Below, one piece after another: positions 33,086 through 41,800 of a stretch of DNA of 44,737 nt (its first letter is position 1; each line of letters opens with the position of its first letter). Both the position numbers and the translations under genes were made by a program. A model generated the notes under the pieces. That model had not been told where the DNA came from, did no database searches, and saw only the letters and a program-made list of their open reading frames with translations. The stretch comes from Gordonia effusa NBRC 100432 (GTDB lineage Bacteria; Actinomycetota; Actinomycetes; Mycobacteriales; Mycobacteriaceae): contig NZ_BAEH01000045.1 of NCBI RefSeq assembly GCF_000241305.1, positions 1-44,737 on the forward strand. Reading direction: 5' to 3'.

Positions 33086-35101
33086 ATGACGATCGAGGCA
33101 CCCGTGCGCGACGCGATGGATTCTCAACGCGGCGTCGTAGGTGCGCTGACCTGGGTACTTGGGTGGGTTGGCGCGATTGTCGCAGTCGCGGTCACCGCGT
33201 TATCGGCATCGTCGGCGATTGCCCTGGCAGGCGTTCCCGATCCCGGTCCTATCACCACGTACGGCCTGCCCGCGCTTACCGCGTTAGGACAGCTCAGTGC
33301 GTCGATCGCGCTTGGCTCAGCGGTTTTCGCCGCATTCTTCGTCCCGCCGCAGCGGGATGGTCTGCTCGACATCGGCGGTTATCGCGCGGTCAAGATCGCG
33401 TCGATGGCCTCGATCATCTGGGCTGTCTGCGCCGTCTTGTTGATTCCGTTGTCGATCTCCAACGTCAGTGGGCAGTCACTGTCGAAGACGCTGCACGTGC
33501 ACAATTTGATCACCGCCTACGGCCAGGTCGCCGACGCCCGGACTTGGGCCTGGACGGCGGTGCTCGCGGTATTAACCGCGATTGCCGCGCGCGTCACCCT
33601 GCGATGGGGATGGGTGTTCGCCGTGCTGATTCTGGCGTCCGCATCGCTGTTGCCGGTCGCTCTCGCCGGGCACTCATCGGCGGGCGGCGATCACGACCTC
33701 GGTACTAACAGCCTAATCCTGCACATCGGCGGCGCGGCGGTCTGGATGGGTGGCCTGTTCGCTGTGGCGACCTACGCATTCGCAGGCGGTCATTGGCGCG
33801 CGCTCGCCGTCCGACGATTCTCACGAGTCGCGTTCTGGTGCATCATCGTCGTCGGTATCAGCGGTGTCGTGAACGCACTAATCCGCGTACCGGTGGGTGA
33901 TCTGTTCAGTGATCTATACGGCCGGATCGTCTTGGCGAAAGTGGTTGCGCTGGTGGTCCTCGGTGCATTGGGCGCATGGCACCGACGCCGCACGATCTCA
34001 TCCCTCGACTCCGACGACGCCGACCCTCGGCGTGGTTTGTTCGTCCGCTTCGCGCTCGTCGAATCTTTAGTTTTCGCAGTCACTTTCGGCATCGCCGCGG
34101 GGCTCTCGAAGACACCGCCACCGCCCATCGACACATCCCAGTTGACCCCAGCGGAGACGGTGATCGGCTACCGTATTGACGCTCCGCCGACGTTCGGACG
34201 CATCGTCGGCGACTGGCGTTTCGACCTCATCTTTGGCACCGCCGCAATCGTGCTGTGCCTGACATACCTGCGTGGTGTGTACCGGCTTCGGCGACGCGGT
34301 GACGCCTGGCCGGTCGGCCGGACGGTCGCATGGGTATTGGGCTGTCTGGCACTGCTATTCGCGTCATCGTCGGGACTAGGGGTATACGGCCCGGCGATGT
34401 TCAGCATTCACATGATCGGCCATATGATTTTGTCGATGCTGATTCCAGTTCTGCTGGTATTGGGTGGTCCGGTGACGCTCGCGCTGCGCGCTCTTCCTGT
34501 TGCGGGACGCGGCAATCCACCCGGACCGCGTGAATGGATCCAGTCGGCGATCCATAGCAAGTTCGCGAAGATCGCCGCCAATCCGATTGTCGCAGTTGTC
34601 CTTTTCGTCGGCAGCTTCTATGTGCTGTATCTCGGCGGTTTGTTCGCGCTCGCGGCGGATTATCACGCAGCGCATCTGGCGATGAACGCGCATTTCCTGA
34701 TTAGTGGCTATGTCTTCTACTGGCTGGTCATCGGAATCGATCCCGCGCCGCGCCAGTTGTCGCCGATCGCGAAACTAGCAATGGTGCTCGGCACCTTGCC
34801 CTTTCACGCCTTCTTCGGTGTCGCGTTGATGATGAGCAGCGACGTAATCGCTGAGAGTTACTATCGCAATTTGAATCTGCCGTGGGCATACAGCCTGTTC
34901 GACGATCAGCGCCTCGGTGGCGGAATCGCTTGGGCCGCTGGGGAAATCCCACTAGTCATTGTCATGCTTTCGTTGCTGGTGCAGTGGAGCAGGCAGGATA
35001 ACAAGCAGGCCAAGCGATTTGACCGTAATGCCGAGCGCGATCACGACGCCGACCTCGATAGCTACAACGAAATGCTTAAGCAGCTCAACCGCAAAGGTTA
35101 G
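33086..35101 (+). CDS. CopD-CtaG fusion: copper transport / cytochrome c oxidase assembly membrane protein
   Basis: The protein has 671 residues from ATG 33086; GTG 33077 is in frame but overlaps the -10 element. The N-terminal half (about 15-345) is a CopD-like membrane domain with GHSSAGGDHDLGTNSLILHI. The C-terminal half (about 385-640) is a caa3-type CtaG domain with FSIHMIGHMILSMLIPVLL, YHAAHLAMNAHFLISGYVF and LPFHAFFGVALMM, histidines suited to copper. It is the Rv0102 type; the corynebacterial counterpart (CtiP) is needed to build the bc1-aa3 supercomplex under low copper. About 15 membrane segments are visible. It probably moves or inserts copper for the CuA/CuB sites of cytochrome oxidase. 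Confidence 0.9.
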   Translation: MTIEAPVRDAMDSQRGVVGALTWVLGWVGAIVAVAVTALSASSAIALAGVPDPGPITTYGLPALTALGQLSASIALGSAVFAAFFVPPQRDGLLDIGGYRAVKIASMASIIWAVCAVLLIPLSISNVSGQSLSKTLHVHNLITAYGQVADARTWAWTAVLAVLTAIAARVTLRWGWVFAVLILASASLLPVALAGHSSAGGDHDLGTNSLILHIGGAAVWMGGLFAVATYAFAGGHWRALAVRRFSRVAFWCIIVVGISGVVNALIRVPVGDLFSDLYGRIVLAKVVALVVLGALGAWHRRRTISSLDSDDADPRRGLFVRFALVESLVFAVTFGIAAGLSKTPPPPIDTSQLTPAETVIGYRIDAPPTFGRIVGDWRFDLIFGTAAIVLCLTYLRGVYRLRRRGDAWPVGRTVAWVLGCLALLFASSSGLGVYGPAMFSIHMIGHMILSMLIPVLLVLGGPVTLALRALPVAGRGNPPGPREWIQSAIHSKFAKIAANPIVAVVLFVGSFYVLYLGGLFALAADYHAAHLAMNAHFLISGYVFYWLVIGIDPAPRQLSPIAKLAMVLGTLPFHAFFGVALMMSSDVIAESYYRNLNLPWAYSLFDDQRLGGGIAWAAGEIPLVIVMLSLLVQWSRQDNKQAKRFDRNAERDHDADLDSYNEMLKQLNRKG

Positions 35102-35174
35102 TTGCGCCCAGACGTTGACGCAGCGAGCGTGTGAGACCGCGTTCTCTTCCCAGAGAGCTCGGAACCGTACCCTG

Positions 35175-35197
35175 TTGCGTGGATCGTCGCCACGCGA
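35175..35197 (+). terminator. Possible hairpin terminator after the CopD-CtaG gene
   Basis: TTGCGTGG pairs with CCACGCGA around a 7-base loop (35183-35189): eight pairs including one T-G. It starts 74 bases after the stop. No T run follows. The rest of the 271-base gap to ssb (35102-35372) shows only a GTTATCCCCAG motif, too weak to call a DnaA box. Confidence 0.35.
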
Positions 35198-35372
35198 ATC
35201 GAGGGCGAATACCTCGGATTCCTCGCCATCGTCCACAGAATGCCGGTTATCCCCAGATGCGCTTGATCGGGGCGTTGCTGAGGCTCTGTTCGTCGGTGGC
35301 GCCGGTGATGCTGGACGGACCACGCCGGCGTGGTTGCCAGCAAAACTGTTGTCACAGTGGAGGAGTCGATCA

Positions 35373-35843
35373 ATGTTTGAGACATACACCACCGTCATCG
35401 GGACGGTCATTTCAGATCCGCGGCGTCGACGCACCGTGGCGGGCGAGGAGGTCATCTCCTTTCGCGTCGCGTGCAATTCCCGACGCCACGACAAGCAGAA
35501 CAATGTCTGGTCGGACGGGCCGACGCTGTACCTGACGATCAGTTGCTGGCGGCGACTGATCGCCGGCGTCGGGCTCGCGATTGCCAAAGGGCGCCCGGTG
35601 ATCGCCCACGGTCAGATCAAGACCAATGAGTACGTCGCGTCGGACGGGACCAAGCGTCAGGATTTGGAAATGTCGGCGGCTTCGGTCGGACTGGATCTAA
35701 GTCGTTGCGTGGTGACCTATCGTGGGACGCCGGTCTACGAGCCGTCCGTCCAGCCAGCGCCGGTGGCTGAAGAAAATTCGTCTCCCGCTGCGGTTGTGGG
35801 CGCGGGCAGCGCCGATGGACTCGACCAGGGGGCGGCTGCGTGA
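35373..35843 (+). CDS. ssb2: Single-stranded DNA-binding protein (second, Rv2478c-type SSB)
   Basis: The protein has 156 residues from ATG 35373, with GGAGGAG upstream; the open frame from 34959 reads antisense-like residues and is rejected. Residues 1-110 are one OB fold: FETYTTVIGTVISDPRRR, SFRVACNSRRHD, GKGxP-type strand AIAKGRPVIAHGQIKTNEY and LEMSAASVGLDLS. The tail is Pro/Ala-rich and ends GLDQGAAA, lacking the acidic DDDIPF-type tip of the housekeeping SSB. It therefore fits the paralogue found next to ettA and gdh in mycobacteria (Rv2478c-Rv2477c-Rv2476c). Its role is less clear than that of SSB; DNA repair or stress has been proposed for such paralogues. Confidence 0.88.
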   Translation: MFETYTTVIGTVISDPRRRRTVAGEEVISFRVACNSRRHDKQNNVWSDGPTLYLTISCWRRLIAGVGLAIAKGRPVIAHGQIKTNEYVASDGTKRQDLEMSAASVGLDLSRCVVTYRGTPVYEPSVQPAPVAEENSSPAAVVGAGSADGLDQGAAA

Positions 35844-35884
35844 GCTGATCGGAGAGAGGAGGCTCCGGCGGTTCCAGTTGGGGG

Positions 35885-35960
35885 CGGCTGAACTCTGCAG
35901 CGTGGTCGCCGGCGAGGGGAGTATCCCCTTTGCGTGACGCTTAGTTGCAGAGTTCAGCCG
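35885..35960. terminator. Long symmetrical stem-loop between ssb2 and the SulP-CA gene
   Basis: CGGCTGAACTCTGCA (35885-35899) is perfectly complementary to TGCAGAGTTCAGCCG (35946-35960). At the exact centre AGGGGA-GTA-TCCCCT (35915-35929) forms its own hairpin, and between them AGCGT/ACGCT can pair. The 76-base element sits 41 bases after the ssb2 stop and 13 bases after the convergent SulP-CA stop, so it can end both transcripts. Its outer arm reappears with one change at 40307-40320. Confidence 0.65.
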
Positions 35961-35973
35961 GTATCGCTGGCAA

Positions 35974-38283
35974 CTAGTGCCCGCCGCTGCCTGCCGCCTC
36001 GACCGTCGATTCTGACTCGGGAAGATCGGCGTCGTCGGCGAGATGCCGAATCCCGCTGGTAGTGACCTCCAGGACGCGTGCGGTGCCGATGTCGAAGAAT
36101 AGCCCGGCGATGCGTACCCGACCTTCGGCTCGCGCTCGGCCGACGACCGCGTGCCGCTGCAGCGTCTGCAATCCGATCGCGACGTTGACCATTGCGAGCT
36201 GGTCGACTTCGCTAAAGCCTTCGGTGGCCGCGGCTCTGGCGACGGGATGCCCCGCGCGAAATGCCGACAGTGAGGGCTCAGCGTGGCCTAGCCACTCTTG
36301 AATAGGTTGCGCGGCAACACTATTGGACAGTAACGCGTTCATCGCTCCACACCCGGAATGTCCGCAGATGATCACCGACGAGACGTTGAGCTCATCAATG
36401 GCGAATGCGAGTGCTGAGTCCACCGAGACATCGTTGTCGACCGGAACCAAGTTCCCCACGTTGCGCACCGTGAATAGGTCACCCGGGCCGCTCGCGGTGA
36501 TCACATTGGGTACCACGCGAGAATCCGAGCAGGTCAGGAAGAACGAGTCCGGATCCTGGCTGTCGGCAAGCCGCGTGAGATGTGGGCGCAGAAGATCGGC
36601 GTGATTCGAGTGGAAGTCGTCGACGCCATCCAGCAACGGTCGCAACGCGGGCGGATGGCTTTGCGAGCCAGGCCGATGCCGTCGGTTCCACGGAGCCAGC
36701 GCATCGCGCAGATGGTGAGCTGAGGCAGCGCTGCGGCGTGGTGGTTGCGCTTTAGAGGCATCGATGCGCGCCGAACCCAATTCGACGATTTCCACCGTCC
36801 CACCGGTTGCGCGGTGCTGCCTCGTCCAATCTTCGATCGCCTCGGAGAACGCGTGGTCGAGATAATCGGCGTCGAGTTCGATGCGTACGGGTGAGCCGGT
36901 CGGAATTTCGCCGAATGCCCTGGTGAGGCGCGGCAGCGCGAGGAATGAGCTGGAGCCGGTGATGGAGATGAACCAGCGCGGCTCCGATTCGGTACCGGCG
37001 TTCCGGGCATCGACGTTGACCCGAACGATTCGCCACAACAGGATTGCCACCGCGAGCGCCAGACCGATGAGGACGCCTTCGAGGAGATTGAGGAACACGA
37101 CTGCGGCCACGGTGACTCCGTAGACCCAGAGGTCGCCGGTGCGACGCGCGGTCCTGATATGTGCGAGTTTGACCAATTGGATGCCGATAACGATCAAGAG
37201 GCCCGCGAGAGCCGACTTCGGGATCTGCTGCACCAGACCGACGAGCGCCACCGAGAAGACCAAGATCCAGAAGCCATGCAGAATGGCCGACGCGCGGCTT
37301 TTCGCGCCACTGGCGACGTTGGTTGAGCTTCGCACGATGACGCCGGTAACCGGGAGGCCACCGATCATCCCGGATACGACGTTGGCCGATCCTTGGCCGA
37401 TGAGTTCACGATCGAAGTTGCTGCGGGGGCCGGTATGAAGCTTGTCGACCGCGACGGCGGACAGCAGACTCTCAACGCTGGCGATCAACGCGACAGTCAG
37501 GATGCCGACGGCAACGCCACCCCATGCGCCCTGCGGCAGCGAGGGGAGTGCGACCGCGTCGAGCAGCGAACCGTCGAGCGTAATGCGCTCAACCGACAGT
37601 CCGAATAGTGCGGCAGCAGCCGTTGCGATGACGATCGCGGCCAGCGGCCCGGGAATCCGGCGCACTGACGTCGGCAGGTATTTCCAGCCCAGCAGGATGG
37701 CGATGACAGCGGCACCGATCAGGAGATCGTTCACGTGGAGGTTGGCCAGTTGGCTAGGTACGGCGGTGATGTTCTCCCACGCGGTGCTCTGCGAAGTACC
37801 GCCAAGCAATACGTGAACCTGCTGCAGGGCGATCGTGATGCCGATACCGGCCAGCATCGCGTGGACCACGACGGGAGCGATGGCTAGTGCGGCGCGGGCA
37901 ATTCTGCTGAGGCCGAACAGGATCTGCAGGACGCCCGCTGCGACGGTGATGAAACACGTTACCTGCCAACCGAATTGGTCGATCAAGGTCGCCACGACTA
38001 CGGTCAGCCCAGCGGCCGGGCCGCTGACCTGCAGAGGGGAGCCGCCAATCGCACCGACAACGACGCCGCCGACGATCGCGGCAAGAAGTCCGGCCATGAC
38101 TGGCGCGCCCGACGCGATCGCGATACCGATCGATAGTGGCAAGGCCACCAGGAAGACGACGATCGACGCTGGTAGGTCGTAGCGAAAGATGCTGCGCAGC
38201 GCGCGATTTGGCTCGTTATCTTCTCGCGACGTTCCGGGCTCGGTGTGCCCAGGTGTGTCTTGGTGCGATGATGTGGTCGCCAT
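35974..38283 (-). CDS. SulP-family anion transporter fused to beta-carbonic anhydrase
   Basis: The protein has 769 residues from ATG 38283 (GAGGGG four bases upstream); the open frame to 38346 lacks a ribosome site. Residues about 25-425 form the SulP membrane transporter (SIGIAIASGAPVMAGLLAA, GSPLQVSGPAAGLTV, GLPVTGVIVRSSTNVASGAK). About 430-510 is a STAS-like domain. Residues 545-769 are a beta-carbonic anhydrase with Cys585, Asp587, Arg589 (LTCSDSRVVPN) and His642, Cys645 (CGHSGCGAMNAL), so the zinc ligands are intact. It is the Rv3273 type. Bicarbonate transport coupled to CO2 hydration is the usual interpretation; the transported ion is not proven. It sits inverted between ssb2 and ettA, which are neighbours in mycobacteria. 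Confidence 0.92.
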   Translation of the reverse strand: MATTSSHQDTPGHTEPGTSREDNEPNRALRSIFRYDLPASIVVFLVALPLSIGIAIASGAPVMAGLLAAIVGGVVVGAIGGSPLQVSGPAAGLTVVVATLIDQFGWQVTCFITVAAGVLQILFGLSRIARAALAIAPVVVHAMLAGIGITIALQQVHVLLGGTSQSTAWENITAVPSQLANLHVNDLLIGAAVIAILLGWKYLPTSVRRIPGPLAAIVIATAAAALFGLSVERITLDGSLLDAVALPSLPQGAWGGVAVGILTVALIASVESLLSAVAVDKLHTGPRSNFDRELIGQGSANVVSGMIGGLPVTGVIVRSSTNVASGAKSRASAILHGFWILVFSVALVGLVQQIPKSALAGLLIVIGIQLVKLAHIRTARRTGDLWVYGVTVAAVVFLNLLEGVLIGLALAVAILLWRIVRVNVDARNAGTESEPRWFISITGSSSFLALPRLTRAFGEIPTGSPVRIELDADYLDHAFSEAIEDWTRQHRATGGTVEIVELGSARIDASKAQPPRRSAASAHHLRDALAPWNRRHRPGSQSHPPALRPLLDGVDDFHSNHADLLRPHLTRLADSQDPDSFFLTCSDSRVVPNVITASGPGDLFTVRNVGNLVPVDNDVSVDSALAFAIDELNVSSVIICGHSGCGAMNALLSNSVAAQPIQEWLGHAEPSLSAFRAGHPVARAAATEGFSEVDQLAMVNVAIGLQTLQRHAVVGRARAEGRVRIAGLFFDIGTARVLEVTTSGIRHLADDADLPESESTVEAAGSGGH

Positions 38284-38614
38284 GGTCCCCTCAAGTGGTC
38301 GAATCAGATTGTTGTGCAATGGAGTTCGATCAGGTAGCGGCGACATCCACGACGGATTCGTCGTTGAGGTCGGGAATGACCGCTTTCTTTACCGTAATTG
38401 CTTTGCCTTATCTGAACCTGAATCCGCACGCCCACTGTGATGAAGGTCAAGATTTGTACCAATCGGCATTTTCGGCGAGACGCGGATCGACCGTTGACCG
38501 GCCGCGCTGGGCTGATGAGGTGCCGATAGAGTAGAGACACCAGCGATCGGGTGCGGCCCTTGTGCGTGCCGCCGGTCAGTACACGCCGTGACACCACAGT
38601 TAGGAAGGTCGAAT
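38284..38614. other. Divergent intergenic region between SulP-CA and ettA (331 bases)
   Basis: I find no gene here: short open frames on either strand lack ribosome sites and conserved features. It must hold the promoters of both flanking genes. TTGACC near 38492-38497 and GATAGAGT near 38525 resemble promoter parts but are not correctly spaced. No riboswitch or repeat is evident. Confidence 0.5.
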
Positions 38615-40288
<1,674 letters not shown>

Positions 40289-40306
40289 GTGCTTGGCCGC
40301 TGGGCG

Positions 40307-40320
40307 CGGCTGAAGTCTGC
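40307..40320 (+). repeat. Second copy of the CGGCTGAA(C/G)TCTGC repeat
   Basis: CGGCTGAAGTCTGC matches 13 of 14 bases of the stem-loop arm at 35885-35898. Both copies follow a plus-strand stop codon closely, are preceded by GGG(G/C)G, and are followed about 16 bases on by a GAGGGGA hairpin. The complementary outer arm seen at the first site is missing here. Confidence 0.55.
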
Positions 40321-40332
40321 GGTTTGAGGTGC

Positions 40333-40355
40333 GGTGAGGGGACTTGTCCCTCGCC
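40333..40355. terminator. Hairpin terminator between ettA and the LysR gene
   Basis: GGTGAGGG pairs with CCCTCGCC (8 pairs, one T-G) around a 7-base loop GACTTGT. It is 45 bases after the ettA stop and 11 bases beyond the convergent LysR gene, so it can serve both. It is the equivalent of the central hairpin in the element at 35885-35960. Confidence 0.6.
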
Positions 40356-40365
40356 GGCCGTCGCA

Positions 40366-41238
40366 TCACCGCGGATCATCCAGGCGGGTGCGCAGAATCT
40401 TGGCAAAGGCGCGTGCGGCGGCTCCGGGTTCGTCCCGCGTGGCCAGCGATAGACAGGTATGCTCCGACCCGCGGATTCCGACCGTCACCAGTGGCGAGCT
40501 GATCATCGACGCGGAGAGGACTACGACTCCCGCACCCTGCGCGGCTAAGACGAGTGCGGCGTCGGGCGAATAGACCTGCACAGCAGGCGTCAACTCGGCT
40601 CCTATTGCGGCGCAGGTCTTTTCCAGGGCGGAACGGACGCCGGTGCCCGACGGAAGGGTCAGCACATGGTGATCGACCAACTCCTGCGGCATGATCGACC
40701 CTCGCGTCGCCCACGGATGGCCAGCAGGCACCCCGACAGCCAGTGGCTCGTCGACGACGGTGTGCACGTCGAAGGCTTCCGGTAGCGATTCGGTGTGGGC
40801 CACCAGCGCAACGTCGAGCGATCCAGAGCCGAGTGCCGCGATGAGGTCTACCGAATTGCCTTCGCTGGCTGTCACGACGACGCCCGGATGAGCCTGACGA
40901 AATTCGGCGAACGCGGCGAGGTAGCCCGGGATTGTGCAGCCAATGATCGTTCCGATTCGGACCTCGCCGCGGGCGATGCCGACGAGGTCGTCGGCGACCA
41001 CGCGAATCCGGTCTACGGCCGCGAGGGCCGTCGCGATATGCGGCACCAGCACGCCCCCTTCCGACGTCAAGGTCGCAGTGCGTGAGCCGCGCTCGAAAAG
41101 TCGCAGCCCCAACTCGCGCTCGAGCTTCGCAACCTGGGCAGAAACACCTGGCTGGCTCACATGTATCGCATCGGCCGCGGCGGTGAACGAGCCGCGTCGG
41201 CTGACCTCCAGGGCGTATCTGAGCTGATGCAGTTCCAT
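40366..41238 (-). CDS. LysR-family transcriptional regulator
   Basis: The 290-residue protein begins MELHQLRYALEVSRRGSFTA and has the LysR helix-turn-helix (AADAIHVSQPGVSAQVAKLE) in residues 1-60. The effector domain fills about 90-290. It is divergent from the SnoaL-like gene with a 70-base gap, the normal LysR arrangement, so that gene is its likely target. The ATACCTGTGATCAGAAC segment in the gap could hold a T-N11-A site, but I cannot fix one. The ligand is unknown. Confidence 0.9.
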   Translation of the reverse strand: MELHQLRYALEVSRRGSFTAAADAIHVSQPGVSAQVAKLERELGLRLFERGSRTATLTSEGGVLVPHIATALAAVDRIRVVADDLVGIARGEVRIGTIIGCTIPGYLAAFAEFRQAHPGVVVTASEGNSVDLIAALGSGSLDVALVAHTESLPEAFDVHTVVDEPLAVGVPAGHPWATRGSIMPQELVDHHVLTLPSGTGVRSALEKTCAAIGAELTPAVQVYSPDAALVLAAQGAGVVVLSASMISSPLVTVGIRGSEHTCLSLATRDEPGAAARAFAKILRTRLDDPR

Positions 41239-41308
41239 AACCGAAAATGATACCTGTGATCAGAACTAGCTGTTGGACTTATGGTTCGGTGACGTCGACC
41301 ATGGAGTT

Positions 41309-41674
41309 ATGACAAACACAACCAACACCTTCCGGGCGCCCAGCGAGATCGCCGAACTCTACTTCGCCAGCTGGGCAAACGGGGATCCCGAACCGCTGCG
41401 CCCCTACCTTGCCCCCGACGTCACCTTTGACGGCGCATTGGGGTCGACGCGTGGACCCGATGAATTCCTCGACGGGCTGGGCGGAATGTTCGCTGCCACC
41501 ACGAGCAACGAGGTGCGCCTCCGGCTAGCCGACGACACCGATGTCGTGACGTGGTCCGAACTCCAGATCGCCGACAAACAGCCGATGCAGGTTGCCAACT
41601 GGACCCACGTTGAGAACGGCCTGATCACCGCGGTGCGGGTCACCTTCGACCCGCGTCCAATGTTCGACAGATGA
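41309..41674 (+). CDS. SnoaL-like (NTF2-fold) protein
   Basis: The protein has 121 residues from ATG 41309; the frame is open from 41273 but GGAG precedes the chosen start. The pattern IAELYFASWANGDPEPLRPY, LAPDVTFDGALGSTRGPDEF and VANWTHVENGLITAVRVTFD is the cone-shaped NTF2/SnoaL fold of small polyketide-cyclase or isomerase-like proteins. The function cannot be named. Its divergent LysR neighbour suggests induction by a small molecule. Confidence 0.8.
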   Translation: MTNTTNTFRAPSEIAELYFASWANGDPEPLRPYLAPDVTFDGALGSTRGPDEFLDGLGGMFAATTSNEVRLRLADDTDVVTWSELQIADKQPMQVANWTHVENGLITAVRVTFDPRPMFDR

Positions 41675-41718
41675 CAACCGCGCCCTGAGTGACCCGCCGA
41701 CCCCGCCGCTAAAGATTC

Positions 41719-41756
41719 GTTACCGACGGGTAATCACTACCATCGCTGCGTAGGAT
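41719..41756 (+). promoter_or_regulatory. Candidate gdh promoter with a GlnR-like site
   Basis: GTTAC-CGACGG-GTAAT (41719-41734) matches GnnAC-N6-GnAAC except for the last base. TAGGAT (41751-41756) is a good -10 hexamer, 44 bases before the gdh GTG. The site overlaps the expected -35 position, which would suit repression or class II activation. Only one box is present, so this is tentative. Confidence 0.3.
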
Positions 41757-41800
41757 GACCGCTAATGGTCTGTGCTGTCTACACAACGAGGTGATTGGCG

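Noticed and set aside
34959..35372. 138-codon N-terminal extension of the ssb2 frame
   Set aside because: The extension overlaps the end of the CopD-CtaG gene, is not SSB-like, and the ATG at 35373 has a strong GGAGGAG ribosome site.
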